Source: DASWTL01 sp966250385 (GTDB lineage Bacteria; Bacteroidota; Bacteroidia; Sphingobacteriales; Sphingobacteriaceae). Taken from it: 64,000 bases of DNA. The position numbers and the translations under genes were made by a program. Under the pieces are notes generated by a model. It saw nothing but the letters and a program-made list of their open reading frames with translations, did not search any database and had not been told where the DNA came from. Numbering within the stretch: position 1 is the first letter of the stretch; every line of letters begins with the position of its first letter. This document shows, in pieces, positions 7,883 to 16,089 of the stretch. The stretch is from assembly GCA_966250385.1 (NCBI GenBank), contig CBINHC010000010.1, positions 62,001-126,000 of the forward strand. The letters run 5' to 3'.

Positions 7883-10800
7883 TACTGGAAATCTAGGTCT
7901 GAAGATGACGCTCCGGAGTTATCCACCGGATTGTTCCCAACTACGAGGTAATAACTGCTTGTATGACCCTGGGCATTTGTAAACGTGCTCTGGGTGATCG
8001 TAAAGGCACCTGTTGAGGAGAAACCGTTCACCTTAATAGCTGTAAGTGCCCCGAGCGCCGCCGGATACCTGAAACAGATGTACTTCGGAGTTGACGGGTT
8101 GACCAGTGTGGTCTTCAGTGTGCGTGAGCCGGACTGATCCTTAGTCAATGCCTGAACTTCGGCATCCGTCGGATTCATAGATGACACAAAACCATAGTAC
8201 CTCGAGGCCAGCGGCGTATAGGTGATCGAAGCGGTTGCCGTACCGGCAGCAATACGTCCGGTCGGATCAGGGTCACCAAGATTGTTGTTCTTGACCGCCC
8301 CTTCGGCGTAGTCGACCTTCACACTGTAGGTAACCGGACCGCTTAAGTTGGAGATTACATCAGAACTTCCCGCCAGCAGAACCCCGTTCTTAAAATATTG
8401 TCTTGCAGTCTCCGCTCCCCCATCTTTCTGGCTGAAGGTCGAGCTTAGGTTGATGGTACCCAGATTCTGTCCGAACTCGAAATTACCAGGCGCCGGTGCA
8501 CCGCTAATGGTAGCCGTCGGTGCGGCATATCCGGGGGACACAGCCATTTGGGAACCTTCCAGCAACAGCTGGACGGCTGTTTTACCGGCAGCTGGTACGG
8601 TCTGCCCGTCTGTCCATTTCAAGAAGTTAGGCACTCCCTTCACCACAAAATCCGATTCAAACGTTTCCCCGGCACCGCCTGCAAAGGCACTCCTGTCAAC
8701 CAGCATGGGTTTACCATCCGCATCGGTGGCATACACCTTATTCGCATCTGCAGTGCCAGCCGTACCGAATTTATCCAAGGTAACGCTCGATGCCTTTATT
8801 TTTGAAGCGTCTATCGCCTCATTCGCAATGGTTGCCACCCCGGCATTGGTAATGGTAATATCTCCGGAAACGGACTGTGCAGTAGCCTGGTTCGTCGCAT
8901 TTCCGATCAGCACTTTACCGTCTTCGAGGGTTAACGAGGATGGATCAGCAAACTTTCCGTCTACATATTTTTTGGTGGCAGCGTCCTGATCGGCCGCAGG
9001 ATCAGCGACGTTCGAAATTTTGAAGTTATTCGTTCCGTCCCCGATCAGAATATCTTCGGTTGCCTTTCCAAAGCCACTGAGCGGAATCGTATTCTTCGGC
9101 GTTGATACCGCCTTACCTGACCCGTTTCCCACCAGAAGATCCCCCGCGGTGAGACTGATATTGTTCGGATCGATCGTTTTGTTGTCGACGTAATTCTTGG
9201 TGGCTGCGTCCTGTCCGACAGTCGGTTCGGCGAGGTTCGTGACCTTGAAATTATTCGTCCCGTCCCCCATGGCAATATCAGCTCCCGCCTTGCCGAAGCC
9301 GCTTAACGGGATCGTGTTTTTTGCCGCCGGCACAGCACGTCCGTCGGCTCCGCCGACGAAGAACTGTCCCTCTGGTAATACATTATCCATAACCGGCACC
9401 CAGCCGGTACCGTCAAACACGTAGAACCGTTTCTCTGTAGTATGGTAGTAGGTATCACCCGCTTTTTCATTTCCGGTCGCAGGAAGTGTATCGCCATTCG
9501 GCACACCGGTCGTTTTCAGGTCCACATACTTCTTGGTGGCAGCGTCCTGGTCTGCAGCAGGATCGGAAAGATTGGTGATCTTAAAATTAGTCGTTCCGTC
9601 TCCCATCGCCACATCTGCGGCGGCCTTGTCAAAGCCGCTTAATGGAATGGTGTTTTTGAGCGTCGGGGTCGCCTTACCGTTCGCATCGCCCACCAGGAAT
9701 TGCCCCTGTGGCAACAAGTTGTCAGCAACCGGAATCCATTGTGCGCCATCGTAAACGTAGAACCGTTTCTCTGTAGTATGGTAGTAGGTATCACCCGCTT
9801 TTTCATTTCCGGTCGCAGGAAGTGTATCGCCATTCGGCACACCGGTCGTTTTCAGGTCCACATACTTCTTGGTGGCAGCGTCCTGGTCTGCAGCAGGATC
9901 GGAAAGATTGGTGATCTTAAAATTAGTCGTTCCGTCTCCCATGGCTATGTCAGCCGCCGCTTTATCGAAACCACTGAGCGGAATCGTGTTCTTGCTGACG
10001 CCGACCGCTATGCCCTTGTCATCACCGATATAGAACTGGCCTTCAGCAAGGACATTATCCAAAGGCACCCAGTCGGTACCGTTGTACAGGTAAAGCCTGT
10101 TTTCTGTGGTATGATAAAAGGTATCCCCGGGTTTGGAGCTACCTGATCCTGGTAAGGCACTCCCGGGTATAGAACCGCTCCCGATGTTGACCCAATTGCT
10201 ATTGGCATCATACATATAGAACCTATTCTCACCCTGGACAAAAAAAATGTCGCCAAACTTATTGGCTGACGGCAAAGCGCTTACTTCGTCGATCTCAATC
10301 CATGTCGCCCCGTCATGATAAAAATATTTCTGTAGGGTAAAAACGTATATTATTTCACCTTCGGTGCCGGCAGATGGCTTGGTGGGCTTGTTCTTCACTA
10401 GGGCCAAATCAACCATGCTCCATCCCAGGGTAGTTTTTTGGTAAAGTCTGGAATCCCCTGTATACAAAACAAATGATCCGGAGCCGGAACCAACCGTCGG
10501 CAATGAATTACCGAATTCTAACCTTGGGATAGCTGCGTCGATAGATAAAACACTTGTGTTTAAGGTATTGACCAGAACCGGTTCGCTCATACCATTCGAT
10601 AATAAAGGGAATCCTTTCATCGTCCCCCGAAAAATTATCCCATATCCGAACGATGGTTCTACCATATTCAGGGACTTAACTTTTACGGTGATCAACGATC
10701 CCGATACCCCGATCTTTTCAAGGATTTGAAACGACTTTCCCCCGGCGTCTATAATTCTGTCATCCGCCATCACCTGAGAGGCCGTCGAATTACCTGTAGC

Positions 10801-10959
10801 ATCGAAAAAAGAACCTTCGATTTCATACAGATGCCCGCCTAAAGCTACTTTCTTTGAGATCTGGAATCTACCTGTAAATTGAGATATTGTCTGCGCCTGA
10901 GTCATGACAGCACAAAAAATCAACAAGAAAACTGGAAGTATTCGTATGTTTTTCGGCAT
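7882..10959 (-). CDS. Secreted phage-tail-fibre-like protein
   Basis: 1025 aa with a signal peptide (about 1-22). The central region has four copies of a block containing GDGTTNFKITNL and then DAATKKYVD. Phage tail fibres carry the same kind of signature (I-x-NLxDP, then DAxTKxYVD), where it forms trimeric shafts. These alternate with units of the form GDTYYHTTEKRFYVYDGA, related to the repeats of the 798-aa neighbour. The last about 230 residues (from around FLKWTDGQTVPA) form a separate beta-rich domain I do not recognise. The gene starts 4 bp after the stop of the 1588-aa gene and overlaps the next start by one base. No S74 chaperone or type IX sorting domain is present, so it may depend on its neighbours for assembly and anchoring. 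Confidence 0.85.
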   Translation of the reverse strand: MPKNIRILPVFLLIFCAVMTQAQTISQFTGRFQISKKVALGGHLYEIEGSFFDATGNSTASQVMADDRIIDAGGKSFQILEKIGVSGSLITVKVKSLNMVEPSFGYGIIFRGTMKGFPLLSNGMSEPVLVNTLNTSVLSIDAAIPRLEFGNSLPTVGSGSGSFVLYTGDSRLYQKTTLGWSMVDLALVKNKPTKPSAGTEGEIIYVFTLQKYFYHDGATWIEIDEVSALPSANKFGDIFFVQGENRFYMYDANSNWVNIGSGSIPGSALPGSGSSKPGDTFYHTTENRLYLYNGTDWVPLDNVLAEGQFYIGDDKGIAVGVSKNTIPLSGFDKAAADIAMGDGTTNFKITNLSDPAADQDAATKKYVDLKTTGVPNGDTLPATGNEKAGDTYYHTTEKRFYVYDGAQWIPVADNLLPQGQFLVGDANGKATPTLKNTIPLSGFDKAAADVAMGDGTTNFKITNLSDPAADQDAATKKYVDLKTTGVPNGDTLPATGNEKAGDTYYHTTEKRFYVFDGTGWVPVMDNVLPEGQFFVGGADGRAVPAAKNTIPLSGFGKAGADIAMGDGTNNFKVTNLAEPTVGQDAATKNYVDNKTIDPNNISLTAGDLLVGNGSGKAVSTPKNTIPLSGFGKATEDILIGDGTNNFKISNVADPAADQDAATKKYVDGKFADPSSLTLEDGKVLIGNATNQATAQSVSGDITITNAGVATIANEAIDASKIKASSVTLDKFGTAGTADANKVYATDADGKPMLVDRSAFAGGAGETFESDFVVKGVPNFLKWTDGQTVPAAGKTAVQLLLEGSQMAVSPGYAAPTATISGAPAPGNFEFGQNLGTINLSSTFSQKDGGAETARQYFKNGVLLAGSSDVISNLSGPVTYSVKVDYAEGAVKNNNLGDPDPTGRIAAGTATASITYTPLASRYYGFVSSMNPTDAEVQALTKDQSGSRTLKTTLVNPSTPKYICFRYPAALGALTAIKVNGFSSTGAFTITQSTFTNAQGHTSSYYLVVGNNPVDNSGASSSDLDFQ
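9420..9942 (-). repeat. 187-bp identical direct repeat inside the 1025-aa fibre gene
   Basis: Positions 9420-9606 and 9756-9942 read identically by eye, offset by 336 bp, a multiple of three, so gain or loss of a unit keeps the frame. The repeat encodes one fibre block (YHTTEKRFYV through KITNLSDP). The 149 bp between copies is less conserved. Identity at DNA level points to recent duplication or ongoing gene conversion. Confidence 0.8.
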
Positions 10960-10963
10960 GTTT

Positions 10964-13900
10964 CTAAAATCTGAGAATTAGAAAGAATTTCTTAGCATAG
11001 TTGTGAATACCGTAGATATAGAATCCTAAAGTGCCAGCGGAATCCACTGATTCTGTGAACAGGTTTAATGTCCCTGTATTCATTGGACTAACCGAATAAA
11101 CATTTGGGGCATCTTCATAACTACCATGGTGGATAGTAGGAGGCAGCATAGTCAGTTCAGAGGTGTTTAAGAACTTCGTTGCCGACTGATCCACGATTCT
11201 GAAATGCAGAAGGTCAGCTCCTGTGATGCCCAATTCGTTATTGTCCAGGTTCAGCTTCAGCATATCAAGGTAAACCCCGTCAGGTATCGTTATGGTCATC
11301 GTTTTCGTTCCCGAGTCATATGAAGTGGATACCGCCGGAGACACTGAACTCGCTCTCACAATCGTTTTATTGGAGTTTATACCATATGTCTTTAAACCGC
11401 TGCCAGAGCCTCCACCTCCTGTAGCGGACAGCGTCTTGGTAGCGGCATCAAAACTCAACCCTGATCCGATGGCGATTTCCTGGGGAGCTGCAGCTGAACC
11501 TGTAGGGTTACCAAGCAACTTATTAGCCGCTACGTCCTGGATTTTGGAATAAGTGACTGCTTTCTCCGTGATCTTCGGTGCGGCAGCCGTGGAGCCGATT
11601 CCCGCCAGGTCACCGGCAAGTTGTACGACACCCTTTGTTGAGCCGGTAGCATCAACAGCAGCACCTCCCCCGCCTGAACCGTTGGCAGCCGCCGTGATCC
11701 TTCCCTGCGCATCTACCGTAATATTGGCCGATGTATAACTTCCCGCGGCAACGGCCGTATTGGCAAGCGCTACCGTAGGATTCCCGGATACGCCGTCGCC
11801 GTTGGTAACAGAGATACCGGCACCGGCTGTTATGGTCCGGGTGGCTGCAGTACCTGAACCTGTCCGGGCGATTAAACCGTTTGTTGACAATCCCGATACG
11901 GCGGTCAGATCCGCATCCACAGGTTGAGCTGTCGAGCTCAGAACGCCCGATCCGTCGATCGTCAGTCCGGATCCGACCTTAACGCCGCCTAACGCTGTGG
12001 CAGACGCTGTTGGCAGTGTATATGACGCCGGTATGGTGATATTGGCAGATCCGTCGAAGGCGACTCCGTTGATCGTACGGGCGTTAGTCAGTTTTGCTGC
12101 AGATGCAACCGACTTAGCAGCGTCTGCGGTATTGTCCACATTTCCCAGACCTACATCCGTTTTGGCGAGCCCAAGCAATGTCTTTACCTGCGCACCCGTC
12201 AATCCCGTAGGAGTTGCCGAACTGGCTGTATTGTTACCCAGGATCGTGTTCGCATTGATATTTCCCAGCGTTGCGGTAGGCGTACCCCAGGTACCATCGC
12301 CCCGCAGAAAAGTGGTGGCACTTGCAGTTCCCGTTGTATTTATGGCTGCTACGGGCACCGTAGCATTGCCAAAGCGTGCGGAAGGTATCGTCCCGGACGT
12401 CAGGTTCGCCGCGTTCGTCTGATCGACGTTCAGCACGTTCGCCAGGCCGACATCGGTCTTCGTTAAGGCGAGCATGGTTTTAACCTGCGCAGCCGTTAAA
12501 CCCGTGGCCGCAGCTGTGCTGGCTGTATTGTTACCCAGGATGGTATTCGACGCGATGGTGCCGGATCCTCCGGTCGCATTCAGGATATTGCCGCTGAAGC
12601 TTAAGCCGGTTCCTAAGGTGATCTCTGTGGGTGCTGTTCCCGAAGCTCCCGAACCCAGTAATTTCTGGTTCGTCATGGTCGGAAGCTTCGCATAGGTCAC
12701 TGCGTGATCCGCCAGGTCGGCTGTCGCGATCGTCCCGTCCGCGATCTTCGCGGAGGTTACCGCATTAGCCGCAAGTTTAGCGGTGCCTACGCCATTATCG
12801 GCTATACCGAGCGCGTCTCCTGTCACGCCCGAGCCGGTCAGTGTAGCGTCCCGCACAACGGAACTCATTCCTCCGCCTGCAGCCGTTGTAATCTCTCCCT
12901 GTAACTCCTCAAGCGCGGCCTGCACGTTCGATGCAGACAGGCCAATACCGGCATTCGGTGTTACGGGCACCGTTGCAGCCGATTGATCTCCGGTATTCGA
13001 TCCCGAAAGATTGCTGCCGGTTATTGCTCCGGTAGCAGTAACCTTGCTCGGCGTAATGTCGCCTAACGTTAAGGTGATCGCCGGCGCTGAACCCGCATTC
13101 GCTACCGTACCGGAAACACCGTTTGCGGTAGCAACGGAGACCGAGGTAACCGTACCGGTGCCGCCGCCACCGGTGGGTGCGGTTACCCACGACACGCCGG
13201 AACCGTCTGTCTGTAAAATTTTCCCTGTCTGGCCGGCCTGTGCCGGAAGCAGCGCATTAATTGCAGCACTCTGCGTCGTTGCCCCGGTGCCGCCGTTGGC
13301 AATGGCCACCACACCGGTAACATTAGCAGCATTTCCTGAAATGTTACCCGAAACTTTTGAACCGCTTACGGTCCCGATCTTGGCATCCGTGACAGCGCCA
13401 TCCGCGATTGCCGCCGTTGTGATTGATCCATCAGCTATTTTGCCGGTCGTAACAGCCCCGTCTGCCAGACCCAGGGGAGTTGCAGATGTACCGTTTCCGG
13501 TGAGGGTACCATCACGGTTAACTGACGTGAGCCCCCCGCCTGCCGCCGCCGTAATTTCGCCCTTCAGCTCAACGAGTGCGGCCTGTACGGTAGTTGATGT
13601 AATTCCACTCCCTGGTGTTACGGCTACCTGGCTGGCGTTCTGATCCCCGGTATTGACTCCGGAGATATTCGTTAAGGTCGTCCGCTGCGCATCGGTAACA
13701 TATCTCCTGTCCGGGGAATCGGCAATGTCCGCCGTTGTAGCGTCGGCGCCAGCAGTAACCAGTCCCTTTGCATCATAAGTAATTTTGGTTTTCGTCGCAC
13801 CGGTGATGGCTGCGTTGCCGGTTAATTTGGCTCCTGTAGCGGTTGTGTTGGCGTCGACAAGGGCTTTTAAACCGGAGAGTACATCCTGAACGTTGGTACC

Positions 13901-15730
13901 CGTAACACCCGCAATTGGCGCTACCGGCACTTCACTGGCCACCTGATCATCGGAAGCAGTTCCGCCGGAGCCGTTTGAAGCCGCCGTGATTCTTCCCTGC
14001 GCGTCTACGGTAATATTGGCACTGGTATAGCTTCCGGCGGTAACCGCAGTGTTGCTGAGCGCAATTGTCGGATTCCCGGAAACCCCATCTCCATTGGTCA
14101 GGTTAATACCGGTGCCTGCGGCGATTACCCGCGTTGCCGCCTCGCCGCTGCCCGTCCGGACAATAATACCAGTGCCGTTAAGGCCGGCCAACGCGGTAAG
14201 GTCAACATCGGTAGGTTGCTTGGTCGGATCGGCAATAATGATATCGGCAGAACCATCGAAGAGTTCACCGTTGATCCTTCTGGGAGTGGTAAGCCGTCCG
14301 GCTGAATTAACAATTTTATCGCCATCCGCAGTATTATCTACATTCCCCAGGCCCAGGTCGGCTTTGTTAGCACCGATCAACGCTCTGAGGTCTGCAAATG
14401 TCATTGGCGACGGCGACCCGTCAGAGCCGCTGTTATTGGCAAGTAACGTTCCGGAAGGTATGGCGGCTATCTTACCAAGCCCTACTCCCTGCTCAGCTAA
14501 ACTAAGCGGACTCGCAGGCAGGCCGGTTCCGGTAATCGCTCCTTCGGTCGATACGACCCCGCCGCCGCCCTTGGGCAGCAGGCCTTGTAAATCTATATGA
14601 CTGTTTCGCGGTCCGGAGATTGAAAGGACGGTTCCGGACAAACTTAAGGATTGGTAAAGGTCCGCCAGGCTGACTGAATTACCCCCCTCAATAGACAGAT
14701 TTTGTGCTGCATCCAGGCTTAACACCGGATTTGTTCCTCCCGGTGTGACGGAACCGCCGCTGCCGCCTTTGCTGAAAAGATCGTCAACATACTTCTTGTT
14801 GACGGCATCCCGGTTTGCTACCGGCGGTGCAAGATTTGTAATCCGGTTTCCACCTATGGATATATTCCCTTCGGCCGCGGCAAAGCCGCTTAACGGAATA
14901 GAGGCCTTATTCAGATCAGCGTTGGAAATACTCCCGTCAGCAATCTTATCTGAGGTAACCGCGTTGTTTGCGAGCTTTCCGTTGGCAATACTTCCCTCAG
15001 CCACTTTTTCTGATGTAACCGCATTGTCCGCCAGCTTATCAGAGGTCACAGCGCCGCCAGCCAGCTTTCCGTTCGTAATGCTTCCGTCCGCCAGCTTATC
15101 AGAGGTCACGGCATTACTGGCAAGCCGGGCATTATCGACAGCACCGGCAGCGATCTTTTCAGAAGTTACCGCTTTATCGGCCAGGTCCAGCGTTAAGGGG
15201 CTTAGAACCGCATTCGTGCCGTTCCCGATCTCAATACTCCCTTTCGAGGTAACAGGATGAGAGGTAACCGAACCGGTCCCTCCGCTTCCCACCATCGAAA
15301 CACCGGTCGGCGGCCACATGCCGCCCGCTTTCGGACCGAATATCGTGTGTGTGCTGGTGTTAATATAGAAGTCGCCGTCCCTACCCGTGTTCGACGGCGG
15401 ATTACCGTAACCATTTAAGATACTGTTGGAAGATGAGCCGCCTGCAGGAAGATCGACATTGCTTGCCAGGCGCTGCCATTGTCCGTTAGTGTAATAATAG
15501 AAACCCGGCGTGTTATTGGTCTGATAGATCAGAAGGCCGTTAGCGGGATTTCCTATATCATCCTTCTGGGACTCCGTCATCCTCGGAATCAGCAAGCCTT
15601 TGGATTTCGATGAGATTTCAAGCTGCGCACTGGCATCCGGGGTTGATGTTCCAATCCCTACCTGAGCCTTTGCGACAAAGGCAGAAAAAATACCGCAAAG
15701 CAAAATCAGATGCTTAACTGTGCTGTTCAT
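10964..15730 (-). CDS. Secreted phage-tail-fibre-like protein (long shaft)
   Basis: 1588 aa, first gene of the fibre operon. After a signal peptide (about 1-22) comes a head with VGIGTSTPDASAQLEI and GLLIPRMTESQ, a motif common at the start of Bacteroidota fibre-like proteins. Residues about 180-290 are short repeats of the type AVTSDKLADGSITNGKLA, as in phage fibre shafts. Further blocks carry ITNLAPP then DAVNKKYVD; LGNVDNTADGDK; and RTINGVAFDGSANITI, all familiar from caudoviral tail fibres. The last about 140 residues are a distinct beta-rich tip with no recognised family. No S74 chaperone or type IX sorting domain is visible. Domestication of phage fibre modules for a cell-surface role is inference. 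Confidence 0.86.
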   Translation of the reverse strand: MNSTVKHLILLCGIFSAFVAKAQVGIGTSTPDASAQLEISSKSKGLLIPRMTESQKDDIGNPANGLLIYQTNNTPGFYYYTNGQWQRLASNVDLPAGGSSSNSILNGYGNPPSNTGRDGDFYINTSTHTIFGPKAGGMWPPTGVSMVGSGGTGSVTSHPVTSKGSIEIGNGTNAVLSPLTLDLADKAVTSEKIAAGAVDNARLASNAVTSDKLADGSITNGKLAGGAVTSDKLADNAVTSEKVAEGSIANGKLANNAVTSDKIADGSISNADLNKASIPLSGFAAAEGNISIGGNRITNLAPPVANRDAVNKKYVDDLFSKGGSGGSVTPGGTNPVLSLDAAQNLSIEGGNSVSLADLYQSLSLSGTVLSISGPRNSHIDLQGLLPKGGGGVVSTEGAITGTGLPASPLSLAEQGVGLGKIAAIPSGTLLANNSGSDGSPSPMTFADLRALIGANKADLGLGNVDNTADGDKIVNSAGRLTTPRRINGELFDGSADIIIADPTKQPTDVDLTALAGLNGTGIIVRTGSGEAATRVIAAGTGINLTNGDGVSGNPTIALSNTAVTAGSYTSANITVDAQGRITAASNGSGGTASDDQVASEVPVAPIAGVTGTNVQDVLSGLKALVDANTTATGAKLTGNAAITGATKTKITYDAKGLVTAGADATTADIADSPDRRYVTDAQRTTLTNISGVNTGDQNASQVAVTPGSGITSTTVQAALVELKGEITAAAGGGLTSVNRDGTLTGNGTSATPLGLADGAVTTGKIADGSITTAAIADGAVTDAKIGTVSGSKVSGNISGNAANVTGVVAIANGGTGATTQSAAINALLPAQAGQTGKILQTDGSGVSWVTAPTGGGGTGTVTSVSVATANGVSGTVANAGSAPAITLTLGDITPSKVTATGAITGSNLSGSNTGDQSAATVPVTPNAGIGLSASNVQAALEELQGEITTAAGGGMSSVVRDATLTGSGVTGDALGIADNGVGTAKLAANAVTSAKIADGTIATADLADHAVTYAKLPTMTNQKLLGSGASGTAPTEITLGTGLSFSGNILNATGGSGTIASNTILGNNTASTAAATGLTAAQVKTMLALTKTDVGLANVLNVDQTNAANLTSGTIPSARFGNATVPVAAINTTGTASATTFLRGDGTWGTPTATLGNINANTILGNNTASSATPTGLTGAQVKTLLGLAKTDVGLGNVDNTADAAKSVASAAKLTNARTINGVAFDGSANITIPASYTLPTASATALGGVKVGSGLTIDGSGVLSSTAQPVDADLTAVSGLSTNGLIARTGSGTAATRTITAGAGISVTNGDGVSGNPTVALANTAVAAGSYTSANITVDAQGRITAAANGSGGGGAAVDATGSTKGVVQLAGDLAGIGSTAAAPKITEKAVTYSKIQDVAANKLLGNPTGSAAAPQEIAIGSGLSFDAATKTLSATGGGGSGSGLKTYGINSNKTIVRASSVSPAVSTSYDSGTKTMTITIPDGVYLDMLKLNLDNNELGITGADLLHFRIVDQSATKFLNTSELTMLPPTIHHGSYEDAPNVYSVSPMNTGTLNLFTESVDSAGTLGFYIYGIHNYAKKFFLILRF

Positions 15731-16039
15731 ATAAACGGAAATTTAAACTCTATCATAAACTACTGGTCTCGGAATCATCCTCCGCCACAAGGCGTTATTT
15801 GCTTCCGGCAGAACCCCTGAGAAAATTATCATGGGAGATATGAACCTGATTACCCCTTCTTAATCAGGTCTGCCGGATGCCTGGCATCCACCTAACCTAA
15901 TTTCAAAGAGATTGAATCCTCTTCAGAATGACTAAAAAAGATTGTCCAATAGCGGCTTTATCCTCATGAATGCCGACAAATCGAATACAAAAGCAATCCC
16001 GTATTTGCCGGTATTACGTCTGCACATCGTGTGGCGGCA
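15731..16039. other. Leader region of the fibre operon
   Basis: Noncoding stretch between the giant gene's 3' hairpin and the fibre operon's ATG. It holds two adjacent inverted repeats (separate entry). I found no clear TTG-N19-TAnnTTTG promoter and no supportable gene; the plus-strand reading frame across it runs antisense into the giant gene. Confidence 0.4.
15844..15889. promoter_or_regulatory. Two adjacent inverted repeats upstream of the fibre operon
   Basis: ACCTGATTA (15844-15852) and TAATCAGGT (15861-15869) are perfect 9-bp arms around an 8-nt loop. Five bases further on, GGATGCC (15875-15881) and GGCATCC (15883-15889) form a perfect 7-bp palindrome around one base. They lie about 115-160 bp upstream of the ATG at 15730. 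Candidate operators or leader-RNA hairpins for the fibre operon; the function is inferred. Confidence 0.45.
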
Positions 16040-16087
16040 GCACCACTACGCCGGCCGGCATGTATTCAACGGCCAGCGTAGTCGTGT
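16040..16087 (-). terminator. Strong hairpin directly after the giant gene (possible terminator)
   Basis: In the minus-strand transcript an 18-nt arm and its partner, around a 12-nt loop, pair over 13 contiguous positions (one G-U) plus three more beyond one mismatch. The right edge is 2 bp from the giant gene's TAA. There is no U-tract after it, so it may be a factor-dependent terminator or an mRNA-stabilising 3' hairpin that leaves some read-through into the fibre operon. Confidence 0.5.
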
Positions 16088-16089
16088 AC

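Noticed and set aside
5486..15730. Prophage or tailocin
   Set aside because: Apart from fibre-type repeats and the S74 domain there is no capsid, portal, terminase, tail tube, sheath, baseplate, lysis or integrase gene; each protein has a Sec signal peptide, and the operon ends in PorP/SprF.
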